Positions 43,452 to 51,126 of a DNA stretch of 51,126 nucleotides are shown piece by piece. Where the stretch lies: assembly GCA_025355005.1 (NCBI GenBank), contig JANXLV010000352.1:1-51126 (forward strand), in the 5' to 3' direction. How positions within the stretch are numbered: the stretch's first letter is position 1; each line of letters begins with the position of its first letter. Under the pieces are notes generated by a model that did no database searches, was not told the origin of the DNA, and was given only the letters and a program-made list of their open reading frames with translations. The DNA comes from Myxococcales bacterium (GTDB lineage: Bacteria > Myxococcota_A > Polyangia > Polyangiales > Polyangiaceae). The position numbers and the translations under genes are program-made.

Positions 43452-43499
43452 AGTCGCCAGCCAGGCTGTTCGAGGCTCCAGGAGGCTGCCGGCGGTGCG

Positions 43500-45152
43500 T
43501 CATTTCTTGAGATACCACTTGTTCGCGTACGTGAAGAAGTAGAAGACATCCACCTGCGGAAGCACGTACTTGTTCTGCACTGCGAAGTTGGACGTCTCGG
43601 AAAACAGGAAGGTCGCCGGCGCCTTTTCCGCGAGGCGCCGCTGCAATTGCTTCATCATGCTGAGCCGGAGTCCGCTGTCGTCCGCGTCGTCGTAGGCTTT
43701 AAGCAGGCGATCAGTCTCGGGATCGTTGAAGTTCATGTAGTTGTAGCCGCCCGGAACGGCATTGCTGGACTTGAAGAACGCCGAAAGGTCGTAGGACGGG
43801 TTGTATTCCCACCGCGTGTAGACCAGGTCCCAATCGTCGCTCCCGAAGACCGTGGACTCGAACTCTTTTCCCTTGAGCGGCTTGTCGATCACCACCAGTC
43901 CCACGTCCTCGAGGGCCTCCTTGATGGACTTGACCACGTTCTGCGTTCGAGTATCCGTACCGCTCTCGCCGCCCGTCAGGTACACGAGGCGGAGCTTCTT
44001 CCCGGCGGCGCCGGTCGCGACGAGGTCCCGGCGCGCTTGCTGCGCGTCGAATGGCAAAGGTTTCAAGGAAGGATCGTACCCGGGACCTGTGGGTGTCACG
44101 GGACTGGCGAGGACCTCACCCTGTCCGCCGAACCAGTTCTTCAGCAACTTGGTCCGGTCGAGAGCGAGTGTGATCGCCTTCCGCGCTCGCTCGTCAGTCA
44201 GGACCGAACCCGCCTTCTGACGCATCGCGAGCACCCACACCTTGTACGACGGCAACGCCTTGATGACCGCGCTTCCGCTGTTTTCGATTTTCGGGAGCTG
44301 ATCCGGCGGCACCTCGACTACGAGGTTGACATTGCCGCCGCTGACCAGCAGCGCCTCGACCTTTGCCTGCTGATCCGCGAACTCGCTGCCGCGCACGCGA
44401 TCCAGATGCGGACGGTCGCCCCAGTATCCATCGAACGCGACCAGTGTGGCCATGCCCTTGTAAAAGCGCTCGAACTTCCAAGGACCGGTGCCGAGCGGCT
44501 CCTGATTGAGATCCTTGTCCGGTGAAATGGGATCTAGCGTCTTGGGATTGAAGCGATGCGCCGGTACTATGAAATCGAGCAGCTGCACGCGCGGCTCGGG
44601 CTCCGATCGCTTGAACTCGAAAATGATCTCCGAGACATCCTGACCCTGCCGAACGTCCACAAGCTTCTCGGCGGTCGCGTCGCGCAGCTGCTTGTTGGCC
44701 GCCATGCGTTGGATGTACGCGTACGTGAACAACACGTCTTGCGCCGTGAAGGGCATGCCGTCGTGCCAGCTGACACCTCTGCGCAGCGTGACGGCGAACG
44801 CACTGCGACCCCCCTTCTTGGCCGCAACCTTCTTGATTGCCTCGGCGAGGATCGGTTCCCATTCCTCGGACTGGAAGTTATATCGGAACAGTGGCTCGTA
44901 GATCATCGTGAGGACGCGATCGGTCGGACCAGAGTTCGAAAGGTTCCAGTACGGATTGGTGTAGGCAAAGCCGGGACCCTCGGCATAGCCAAGTTCGCCG
45001 CCTTTCACTGAGCGGGTGCTCTGGGCGTCGCTCGTCGTCGCTGCCAGCGCGGCAAGTAGCGCACCGAAACCGGCGAGGGCGATTCGGCGGCACGCGCAAC
45101 GGGACGGCGCGGGGGACCCGGCGTCGTGGGAGAATCTTGGATGAGTGGTCAC
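43500..45152 (-). CDS. Extracellular solute-binding protein, family 5 (peptide type)
   Basis: The 550-residue protein has a signal ending near ATTSDAQS, with no lipobox Cys, so it is probably a soluble periplasmic protein. The family 5 marks are present: DRVLTMIYEPLFRYN, VTLRRGVSWHDGMPFTAQDVLFTY, LGTGPWKFERFYKG and RKAITLALDRTKL. Ligands of this family are peptides, nickel or sugars; the sequence alone does not say which. Start is a GTG at 45152 that overlaps the upstream stop. Confidence 0.92.
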   Translation of the reverse strand: MTTHPRFSHDAGSPAPSRCACRRIALAGFGALLAALAATTSDAQSTRSVKGGELGYAEGPGFAYTNPYWNLSNSGPTDRVLTMIYEPLFRYNFQSEEWEPILAEAIKKVAAKKGGRSAFAVTLRRGVSWHDGMPFTAQDVLFTYAYIQRMAANKQLRDATAEKLVDVRQGQDVSEIIFEFKRSEPEPRVQLLDFIVPAHRFNPKTLDPISPDKDLNQEPLGTGPWKFERFYKGMATLVAFDGYWGDRPHLDRVRGSEFADQQAKVEALLVSGGNVNLVVEVPPDQLPKIENSGSAVIKALPSYKVWVLAMRQKAGSVLTDERARKAITLALDRTKLLKNWFGGQGEVLASPVTPTGPGYDPSLKPLPFDAQQARRDLVATGAAGKKLRLVYLTGGESGTDTRTQNVVKSIKEALEDVGLVVIDKPLKGKEFESTVFGSDDWDLVYTRWEYNPSYDLSAFFKSSNAVPGGYNYMNFNDPETDRLLKAYDDADDSGLRLSMMKQLQRRLAEKAPATFLFSETSNFAVQNKYVLPQVDVFYFFTYANKWYLKK

Positions 45153-46498
45153 GGACCGGTGCGGACGCGAGGGTCGAGGTTGGCGGGTGCCGAAATCTCC
45201 TGCATCATCCCGAGCAGCGGACGAAGCACGGCGTAGTCGTCGGCTATGGCGGCCACGTCGCCTCGCGCCAGCCCGTAGTAGTTGTATTCCTTGGCGGCGC
45301 GTGCATACTCGTAGCGAGCGCGAGAGGCGAGAACCAGCAGGTCCGGCCGCACCCGATCGAGATTGGTGCCGAGCGAGGGCGGGCGAACTGCATCGAGTAC
45401 CTCCGTCGCTTCCTTTGTCAGCCCGCGCCGGAGGAGCGCGCGTGCCAGATAGACGCCGCCCTGCCGCTCATCGCGCAGCCGCGGCTCGATGCCCTTCCGC
45501 CGCTCCTCGGCGACGTACGCTGCAAAGCCGGACGCATCAGCGCCGGCCGAGATGCGCGAATCCCACGCAACCGCCGCGTGCGCCCCGCTGGCCCCTTGCC
45601 ACTGTGCCTCGGCGCCGGCCAAGTCGCCGTTCCGGAACAGGACTTCCCCGAGGAACGGCGCCGCGTCGGCCGCGCCTGCCCCTCCGGCCGACACGGCCGC
45701 GCGGAGCACCGCCTCGCCCTCCTTAGCGCGACCAGAGCGCAGCAGGGCGAGCCCTCGCTGTGCCTCGGCTCCTCTCACGTTCTCCAGGACGTGCGCGGCC
45801 AGCGCGTAGTCCGCGGCGGCAAGCAGGAACAGCACGACCGGATCGACGAACTCGACGGTGAAGGTACCGCCCTTCGACCGGAGAGATTCCCGATCGTCAA
45901 CGGGCAACTGGAGCAGAAGCTCTGTGCTCAGCACAACCGTGGTCTGCACGTCCCCTGCCAACACAGCGTTGAACAGTGCACACGCCGACTCGTCTGTCGC
46001 ACATCGGGCCGGCTTCACGGGCCGGCCAGCGCGCCAGTCGGTCAGCGCCTGCTGCCAGCTGGCCCCGCGACCCTCGCTCACGGTCGCTCGCCATGCAGCG
46101 GCCTGTAGTCGCACGCGTTCGGGTGCCGAGGCGGTCACGCGCGAATAGGCCGCGGCGGCCTCTCGCGCTTGTCCTAACTCCTGCAGCGCCCGCGCCTGCA
46201 TGTACGGGCCCACCAGCAACGCCGCTCCCCCCGCGCGCGTGACCGAGTCGCGTAGCAGCGCGTAGTCACGAACGATCAGGCGATGAAACTCGTAGAGGTC
46301 GAGGAGGAACTGTCCGCGCAGCAACAGGTTCCGCCCGAGTGTGGCCACTTGAGAGGGTTGTGCCCGGCCGAGCGATCCGATGCCGCCGATTGCTTTCAGC
46401 GAGGCGTTGATGACTGCCGAGTGATCATTTGCGGTGCCCTGCGCCACGACGGAGCAGGGGGCAGCCAACATGAAGGTCAAAAAAAGCACGCGCCTCAC
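45149..46498 (-). CDS. Secreted TPR-like helical-repeat protein
   Basis: I chose the GTG at 46498: GGGAG lies five bases before it and it begins a signal RRVLFLTFMLAAPCSVVAQG. The 449-residue product has helical repeats of TPR/Sel1 style: MQARALQELGQAREAAAAYS, LGEVLFRNGDLAGAEAQWQG, LARALLRRGLTKEATEVLDA. The frame upstream is open to 46705 but overlaps the previous gene. Function unknown; it lies between the PD40 gene and the binding protein gene and is coupled to the latter by GTGA. Confidence 0.75.
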   Translation of the reverse strand: MRRVLFLTFMLAAPCSVVAQGTANDHSAVINASLKAIGGIGSLGRAQPSQVATLGRNLLLRGQFLLDLYEFHRLIVRDYALLRDSVTRAGGAALLVGPYMQARALQELGQAREAAAAYSRVTASAPERVRLQAAAWRATVSEGRGASWQQALTDWRAGRPVKPARCATDESACALFNAVLAGDVQTTVVLSTELLLQLPVDDRESLRSKGGTFTVEFVDPVVLFLLAAADYALAAHVLENVRGAEAQRGLALLRSGRAKEGEAVLRAAVSAGGAGAADAAPFLGEVLFRNGDLAGAEAQWQGASGAHAAVAWDSRISAGADASGFAAYVAEERRKGIEPRLRDERQGGVYLARALLRRGLTKEATEVLDAVRPPSLGTNLDRVRPDLLVLASRARYEYARAAKEYNYYGLARGDVAAIADDYAVLRPLLGMMQEISAPANLDPRVRTGP

Positions 46499-46542
46499 CT
46501 TCGCTCCCGTGCTGGATGTTCGCGCCTTCGGACTGCGGGTGC

Positions 46543-48282
46543 TCACCGGCGAGGTCCGCCGAATGGAATGCTCAGTTGGACGCGGCTCGCGAAGGTAGTC
46601 ACCCTGCCAGTCCCGAGAATTCCCTCCGGAAGCACACGTATCGAGACTCGGGCTGGGCCCGCTTCTTCCTCGACGTTGCCCGCGCGCCAGATACCATAGA
46701 TCCAAGCACCGGCGGTGATCCCGAGGCCAACGAGCGCAACGGTCTTGCCGGACGAAAACTTTGACTCCTGAGTCGCGAAATCCGCCGCGTTCTGAGGCGA
46801 GACCTGTAGCAGCTGCTTCGCGATGATGGCGTTGCCTTCGCTGCGAGAGGACGACATGCTGCCAAAGCCGACCACGCCGGCTGCGATGCCAGCGACTGCC
46901 AATCCCATGACGGCGCCGCCCGTACCGTTCTGCCCATTGGCGAACTGGCCGAGTCCCGGAAACGCGATCGCGCGGACCACTGCATTGCTGCTGCGATCCT
47001 CAGCGAACTCACGCAGCCACGGGGCAGCTTCGTCCTTTGACTGTACCTTCTCCCCACCGCCTTCGACGGACACGAATACGTATCGCATCACCTTGGCCGT
47101 GCGGATCTCGCTCGCGCTCACAAACTTGTTGTTGACCGTGTTCCAAGTCGGAGTGTTGGTCAGCATCCGTTCAGATTGAGCACGCGCCAACCCGTCGAGC
47201 CAGCGTGAGAGGCTCACCGCGATGATCGGGTTGTCGCGCTCGGCGTCGCGGCGTACATAGACGATCGCAGGCCTGGGCTCATTCTGATCGTTCACGCTTG
47301 TCCAGACCGGCCCACGCGCCTCATTCGGAATGACATCCTCAGCGATCCAAGCCGATCGCCCTTCTTTCACTTCGCCCCGCATCACTTTGCGCGTGTTGGG
47401 GTTGAGCTGGATCTCCACGACCCCGATCTGGATCGTACGGGACCCTCCGGCGGCAAATCCGCTTGCATCGGAGTAGAAGGCGACGTATTTGCCGTCGGGC
47501 GACCAGGCAGGACGATACTCGTTGCTGTTGGCCATCCCCTCCGTGACGATTCTCGGAGGCGCCGTTGAGCGCCCCACCTTCTGGTCGACGGGAAGCACCT
47601 CAATGGCCCGGTTGCGAACCCCCCGCGTCACCGTTTCGACATCATACGCAATGTGATCGCCAACAGGTGACCATTGGGGAAAGCCGGCCGGACGGGTTGA
47701 CTCCTTCTGACGAACAATCGTGATCGCCTGCGCGTTGCCGCTCAGGATGGCGTCCGACACGTTGCTCGCTATGTGGACCACCGCACTGTCCGAGACGAAC
47801 ACGAGATGCTTGCCATTCGGTGACCAGCGTGGGAAGCGCGCCTTACCAGGGAACGGCATCTGCAGAGGCTCCTTGGTGGAGAGCTTGCCGCTCCGATCGA
47901 CATAGTTGAGCAAAAGGCGAGTCCCCTGCTGGTCGGCCGCCACGTACGCAAACCAGGTGCGACCGTCCTCGATGATGGGACGCCAAGCCAATTCGCCCTC
48001 GTAAGAGGACGTTTCCGATCCATCGAACAGGAAGCTGACAGCCTGCGTCTCTTTCGAAGCCGCCGTGGCAAGTGTGAATACCTCGCCGTTGCTGGCCCGG
48101 CGGAACTCGATGAACCGACGCGTCCCTTCAAGTCTCTCGTACGAGATGACACTACCACTGCCGGGGCTGGAGGACGGATTGAACACCCGACCCGCCTCTG
48201 GGCGCTGCGCCGCCACGGTCGACGCCGGAACTACGAGGCACGCCGCGACGAACAGTGCGAGCCGACAGGGTCTACGCTGCAT
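46543..48282 (-). CDS. PD40/TolB-like beta-propeller protein with C-terminal membrane part
   Basis: The 579-residue protein has a signal (LALFVAACLVVPASTVAAQ), then PD40 propeller blades: FPRWSPNGKHLVFVSDS, GFPQWSPVGDHIAYDVE, YRPAWSPDGKYVAFYSDA. Near 425 it changes to a membrane-type region: RAIAFPGLGQFANGQNGTGG, AVMGLAVAGIAAGVVGFGSM and VALVGLGITAGAWIYGIW, like DUF5683-type 'PGLGQ' segments. The ATG at 48282 has an AGGAGG nine bases upstream; the frame starts earlier at 48300. It may sense or bind wall or peptide ligands; no substrate can be named. Confidence 0.75.
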   Translation of the reverse strand: MQRRPCRLALFVAACLVVPASTVAAQRPEAGRVFNPSSSPGSGSVISYERLEGTRRFIEFRRASNGEVFTLATAASKETQAVSFLFDGSETSSYEGELAWRPIIEDGRTWFAYVAADQQGTRLLLNYVDRSGKLSTKEPLQMPFPGKARFPRWSPNGKHLVFVSDSAVVHIASNVSDAILSGNAQAITIVRQKESTRPAGFPQWSPVGDHIAYDVETVTRGVRNRAIEVLPVDQKVGRSTAPPRIVTEGMANSNEYRPAWSPDGKYVAFYSDASGFAAGGSRTIQIGVVEIQLNPNTRKVMRGEVKEGRSAWIAEDVIPNEARGPVWTSVNDQNEPRPAIVYVRRDAERDNPIIAVSLSRWLDGLARAQSERMLTNTPTWNTVNNKFVSASEIRTAKVMRYVFVSVEGGGEKVQSKDEAAPWLREFAEDRSSNAVVRAIAFPGLGQFANGQNGTGGAVMGLAVAGIAAGVVGFGSMSSSRSEGNAIIAKQLLQVSPQNAADFATQESKFSSGKTVALVGLGITAGAWIYGIWRAGNVEEEAGPARVSIRVLPEGILGTGRVTTFASRVQLSIPFGGPRR

Positions 48283-48328
48283 GGGGTTCCGCCTCCTCAA
48301 ATGAAGCTCTTCTCAGACACCGGCGTTG

Positions 48329-49795
48329 CTAGCTGTTGCCTTGCAGGCTCTTCAGCTTCGCTTCCGACTCTTCCGCGGCACGCTGAAGCTCAGCCTTCAG
48401 GTCGGGCGGAACCCCCTTTTGCAGAAGCACCCGCGCACCTATCAGGAACGTCTCGTACTGCGTGCTGGCCTGGTCACGCAGCATCTCCCACCCGCGCTTG
48501 TTCGGCTTCGCGTCATACTCATGTGAAAGACAGAGCGCCGCGCCGTAGTCGGCAAGTGCCTGAACCGATTGTTTGCGCTGGGACGCGACGTTGCCGAGGT
48601 AGCTGGTCAACTCGCGAAACGTCTTCTTTCCGGAGCTGAAGTCCTTCACCTGCAACTCGCACTGAATGGTGCCGAGTTGATAGCGAGGCCCCCACTGCGC
48701 GGGCCGATCCACAATCAACGCCTGCAGCGTCTCGATGGCCTTGTCATAGCTCTTCTTGTCGCGATAGCACTGCGCAAGCGACAGTCGGCCACTCAACCAT
48801 CGTTCGCCAACCGAGCCGCTCAGGTCGGCAGGCCTGGGAATGCCAGAGTACACGTTGATGGCGGCCGTGCAGTCGCCGCGTTTGACGTGATCCTCCCCAT
48901 CTGCAAGAGCCGTACCGACCTCCGCAGGCACGAGCGTGACCTCGAGCGTTTCCTGACCGGCTGCCTGTACGAACAGCGATTGCTTCGACCGGTTGGGTGT
49001 ATAGCCCGCCTTCGACATCTCCCACACATACTCGCCGACAGGCAACTTGATGTTCTTCGGCGTTACGCCCTCATAGATTTGAGACGGGTTGGTCTTGAGC
49101 GTCAGTCGGTAGTTGGCGCCAGCCGGCGTCGAGTTGATCAAGATTGTTCGAGGCCCAGTCGGCTGTACCGGCAGACTCCCATCCGTCACGGGCGTCTGCG
49201 CCGTCGGAGGCGGAGGCGTGATGTCCTTGCCCTGACTCAACACCTTCGCTCGCTCCCGGCCTTCGCGGGCCTTGGAGTCGCTCTCCTTGCGCGCTTCGAG
49301 CACGCTCTCCTTGAGCGCAGCCGCCTTGGCCGTGCTCACTTTGCGCGCGTTGTTCAAGCTGTCCCTCATCGCCGCGGCCCTAGCTGCGCGAGCCTCTTTC
49401 GCGGCCCTCAGGCTATCCCGGTGTTCTGCGGTTTCAACGTTGCCGCGGGGCACCCTGACACTGCGCTCTTTGACCCTGGCAAGACTGTCAAGGCGCGCGA
49501 CTTCATTGGCGCTGCTGTCGCGCGCCAGACTGTCCCGTCGCGCCTTGGCCGCGGTGATACTGTCGATCTTTTTCCCCGAATCGCGTCCGGACACAACAAG
49601 TGGGGGCACAACGATGCAAGTGTCGCAGCCGGCCACACCGCCTGCTGCGCTGGTCTTATCAGGACCTTTGGGAACGGGACGATCATCTCCGCCAGCGCAT
49701 CCTGCCAGCGCGGCGATCAGCACTACGATTGCCGACAGCGCACGGGTCCACCGGAGAGCGGCCAGAGCGTGGGTTCGAGCTTTTGCGATTCTCAC
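48329..49795 (-). CDS. PEGA-domain lipoprotein with TPR region
   Basis: The start is a GTG at 49795 overlapping the upstream stop (GTGA). The signal ends ALAGC with Cys33. Then follows a charged helical region (about 80-185) with repeated DSL units (RRDSLARDS, ARLDSLARVKE, HRDSLRAAK, MRDSLNNAR), a PEGA domain (TILINSTPAGANYRLTLK, PVGEYVWEMSKAGY) at about 212-290, and TPR-like helices (DHVKRGDCTAAINVYS, YDKAIETLQALI) to residue 488. PEGA domains are usually surface or periplasmic and often partner with kinases or secretion parts. No membership of the T6SS is shown. Confidence 0.8.
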   Translation of the reverse strand: MRIAKARTHALAALRWTRALSAIVVLIAALAGCAGGDDRPVPKGPDKTSAAGGVAGCDTCIVVPPLVVSGRDSGKKIDSITAAKARRDSLARDSSANEVARLDSLARVKERSVRVPRGNVETAEHRDSLRAAKEARAARAAAMRDSLNNARKVSTAKAAALKESVLEARKESDSKAREGRERAKVLSQGKDITPPPPTAQTPVTDGSLPVQPTGPRTILINSTPAGANYRLTLKTNPSQIYEGVTPKNIKLPVGEYVWEMSKAGYTPNRSKQSLFVQAAGQETLEVTLVPAEVGTALADGEDHVKRGDCTAAINVYSGIPRPADLSGSVGERWLSGRLSLAQCYRDKKSYDKAIETLQALIVDRPAQWGPRYQLGTIQCELQVKDFSSGKKTFRELTSYLGNVASQRKQSVQALADYGAALCLSHEYDAKPNKRGWEMLRDQASTQYETFLIGARVLLQKGVPPDLKAELQRAAEESEAKLKSLQGNS

Positions 49796-50322
49796 GGTGA
49801 AGACCTGACGCCTCCGGGTCGCTTCTCGAGCTTGCTCGACGTATCCGCTTCCCATGCCACGTTCCACGTCGCGTTCGCATCACCCCCGACGACAATCGGA
49901 ACCTTGATGCGCTTGCCGACCTCTGCCGGCACCTGCGACAACGAGTCCTTCTTGCCGCTCACGTCAACCAGCACCTTGTAGCGGCCGGTCGCGAGTCCGG
50001 TCGAGATTTCCCAGTAGCCAACCGAGTCGGTAGTCGCTTCGTCGCTGAACGGATCGGTCCACACCCGAGCACCCGACACGAGCACGGTGTCACCACCCGA
50101 CTGCTTGCGCTTCACCTGTCCCCATAGCACGCCAGAAGCACCGCCCGTCGGCGGCGCCATCGACTCCGAGGACCGCGCCGCTCCGCCCGCTCCGCTTGCA
50201 CAGGCCGAAACGCCAATACTGAAGACGAGCAGCATCCGCCCAATCGGTTGCTTCAGCCCGGCCCGAGCGCCTATCTCTGGCCGCCGATCCTGCGCTTGAA
50301 CAGAACTGCTTTGCGCTTGCAT
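49792..50322 (-). CDS. Lipoprotein with a regulatory-like beta-sandwich domain
   Basis: ATG at 50322 has AGGAGG seven bases upstream, the strongest ribosome site in this operon. The 176-residue product has a late signal ending GVSAC (Cys41), then a domain with VLWGQVKRKQ, VLVSGARVWTDPFSDEATTD, GYWEISTGLATGRYKVLVDV, which is the carboxypeptidase-regulatory/transthyretin-like pattern. Such domains are structural or binding. It overlaps the PEGA gene as GTGA. Confidence 0.75.
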   Translation of the reverse strand: MQAQSSSVQAQDRRPEIGARAGLKQPIGRMLLVFSIGVSACASGAGGAARSSESMAPPTGGASGVLWGQVKRKQSGGDTVLVSGARVWTDPFSDEATTDSVGYWEISTGLATGRYKVLVDVSGKKDSLSQVPAEVGKRIKVPIVVGGDANATWNVAWEADTSSKLEKRPGGVRSSP

Positions 50323-50473
50323 GACGCTGCCTCCTGTAAGGCCACCGCCGAAACCGGCTCCCACGGACGACTTCCCCGCCGACACGCTTCGCCAGGGAAG
50401 GCACTTGGCAGAATCTGACGTAGAGCGGGCTCCACGCGCAAGCTGGGCCATTTGCCCTATACAACCGCGCCGC

Positions 50474-51126
50474 CTATTTCTCGCGCAGCTCGACGAACCC
50501 CACGCGCTCGAAAACGAACTTCGATCCGGTAATTGCGGCAAGACCCGTAGTGCCGGTCGGTCGGCACTCGAGGCTCAACTTGCGGCTCTGGTTTCCATTG
50601 ACGAAGAGCCGGGCCTCCGTCTCGGTCACGATCAGGTCCAGCCTCGCCGCAGTTCCCCGCAACGCGGCAACCGGGGTGGGAGGTATCGGATGTCGCCACT
50701 CCCTGCCGTCAAGCCGATCGAGCCGGACGTCCCCCGGGGAGAGCGTCACGAACAGGTAGTTGTTCCGGATACGACCGTCGGACGCTGATCGGCACTCTAT
50801 GAACAGACCGAACAGGCGTTCGGGTTCGTCGTCCAGTACGGTGATCTCGAAATGAGAAGCGAAGGCGCCGTCGGCCACGCGCCAGAACGAAAGCACGGGT
50901 GAAACGCGCACGGATTGTGCTGTCGCGATGATCTGACCGCCGGACGTCATCTCCCAGCCCGGGGCCAGTACATCACCAGCTGCAGGAATGAAGCCGCGCC
51001 CAGTCAGCCGCAGGCCGACCTTCGTGACGTCGTTCACTGCAGCGGAACTCAGGAGGCGCACCGCGGCGTGCTGTCGCGCTAGCGTCCACGTCAGCGCTGC
51101 TCCTGCCAGCAGCAGCAGCCCCACAC
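50474..51126 (-). CDS. Membrane-anchored protein, 3' part only
   Basis: The gene runs off the right edge. The visible part starts with a membrane span (GLLLLAGAALTWTLARQHA), then about 190 residues of beta-rich extracytoplasmic domain (GWEMTSGGQIIATAQS, ASHFEITVLDDEP, NYLFVTLSPGDV, ARLFVNGNQSR) recalling a concanavalin/LamG-like sandwich. The N-terminal part outside the window could be a cytoplasmic kinase or regulator, which is common for this shape, but nothing here shows it. A GTG near 51124 is unlikely to be the true start. Confidence 0.6.
   Translation of the reverse strand, partial: VGLLLLAGAALTWTLARQHAAVRLLSSAAVNDVTKVGLRLTGRGFIPAAGDVLAPGWEMTSGGQIIATAQSVRVSPVLSFWRVADGAFASHFEITVLDDEPERLFGLFIECRSASDGRIRNNYLFVTLSPGDVRLDRLDGREWRHPIPPTPVAALRGTAARLDLIVTETEARLFVNGNQSRKLSLECRPTGTTGLAAITGSKFVFERVGFVELREK

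Noticed and set aside
39303..45152. ABC genes considered as the T6SS-linked TagQRST system
   Set aside because: The ATPases, permeases and binding protein are of the Opp/Dpp peptide type, whereas TagS/TagT are LolCDE-like.

Overview
The window is GC-rich, densely coded, and looks like chromosomal DNA of a Gemmatimonadota-type bacterium. That assignment is inferred from overall style: many lipoprotein signals, PEGA and PD40 proteins, few strong Shine-Dalgarno sites. No rRNA or marker gene is present to prove it. I saw no tRNA, rRNA, CRISPR array or riboswitch.

Region 1 (1-32346) is a large type VI secretion (T6SS) locus. Read along the minus strand from 19565 it encodes TssB, TssC, Hcp, an ImpE/TagJ protein, TssA, TssE, TssF, TssG, ClpV, VgrG, a small helical protein and PAAR. 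This is followed by a cargo tail: an unknown 193-residue protein; an M15-type peptidase with a lipoprotein partner; then, beyond an IS5-family insertion, a permuted papain-like protein with a second lipoprotein cut by the window edge. The cargo tail reads as two effector/immunity modules aimed at the cell wall. A second block (19760-32346) holds a methyltransferase, a protein that looks like TssB fused to TssC, two TssK paralogues, a tail-anchored proline-rich protein with seven FTxMF-like repeats, TssL, TssM and a PrcB-like lipoprotein placed where TssJ would be expected. I found no recognisable TssJ, and TssL has no OmpA domain.

Region 2 (32395-39151) is a decayed IS3-family element, about 300 bases with no visible gene, and a giant secreted protein built from 16 Ig-like modules of about 100 residues (300 bp DNA period).

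Region 3 (39303-51126) is one minus-strand run of ten tightly packed genes. From upstream: a truncated membrane-anchored protein, a lipoprotein with a regulatory-like beta domain, a PEGA/TPR lipoprotein, a PD40 beta-propeller with a C-terminal membrane part, a TPR-like secreted protein, and then a full peptide-type ABC importer (binding protein, two permeases, two ATPases). One permease carries a putative Ig fold between its first two membrane segments.

The least explained items are the FTxMF repeat protein, the fused sheath paralogue with its overlapping methyltransferase, the lipoprotein in the TssJ slot, the unknown cargo genes, and the PEGA/PD40/ABC operon.
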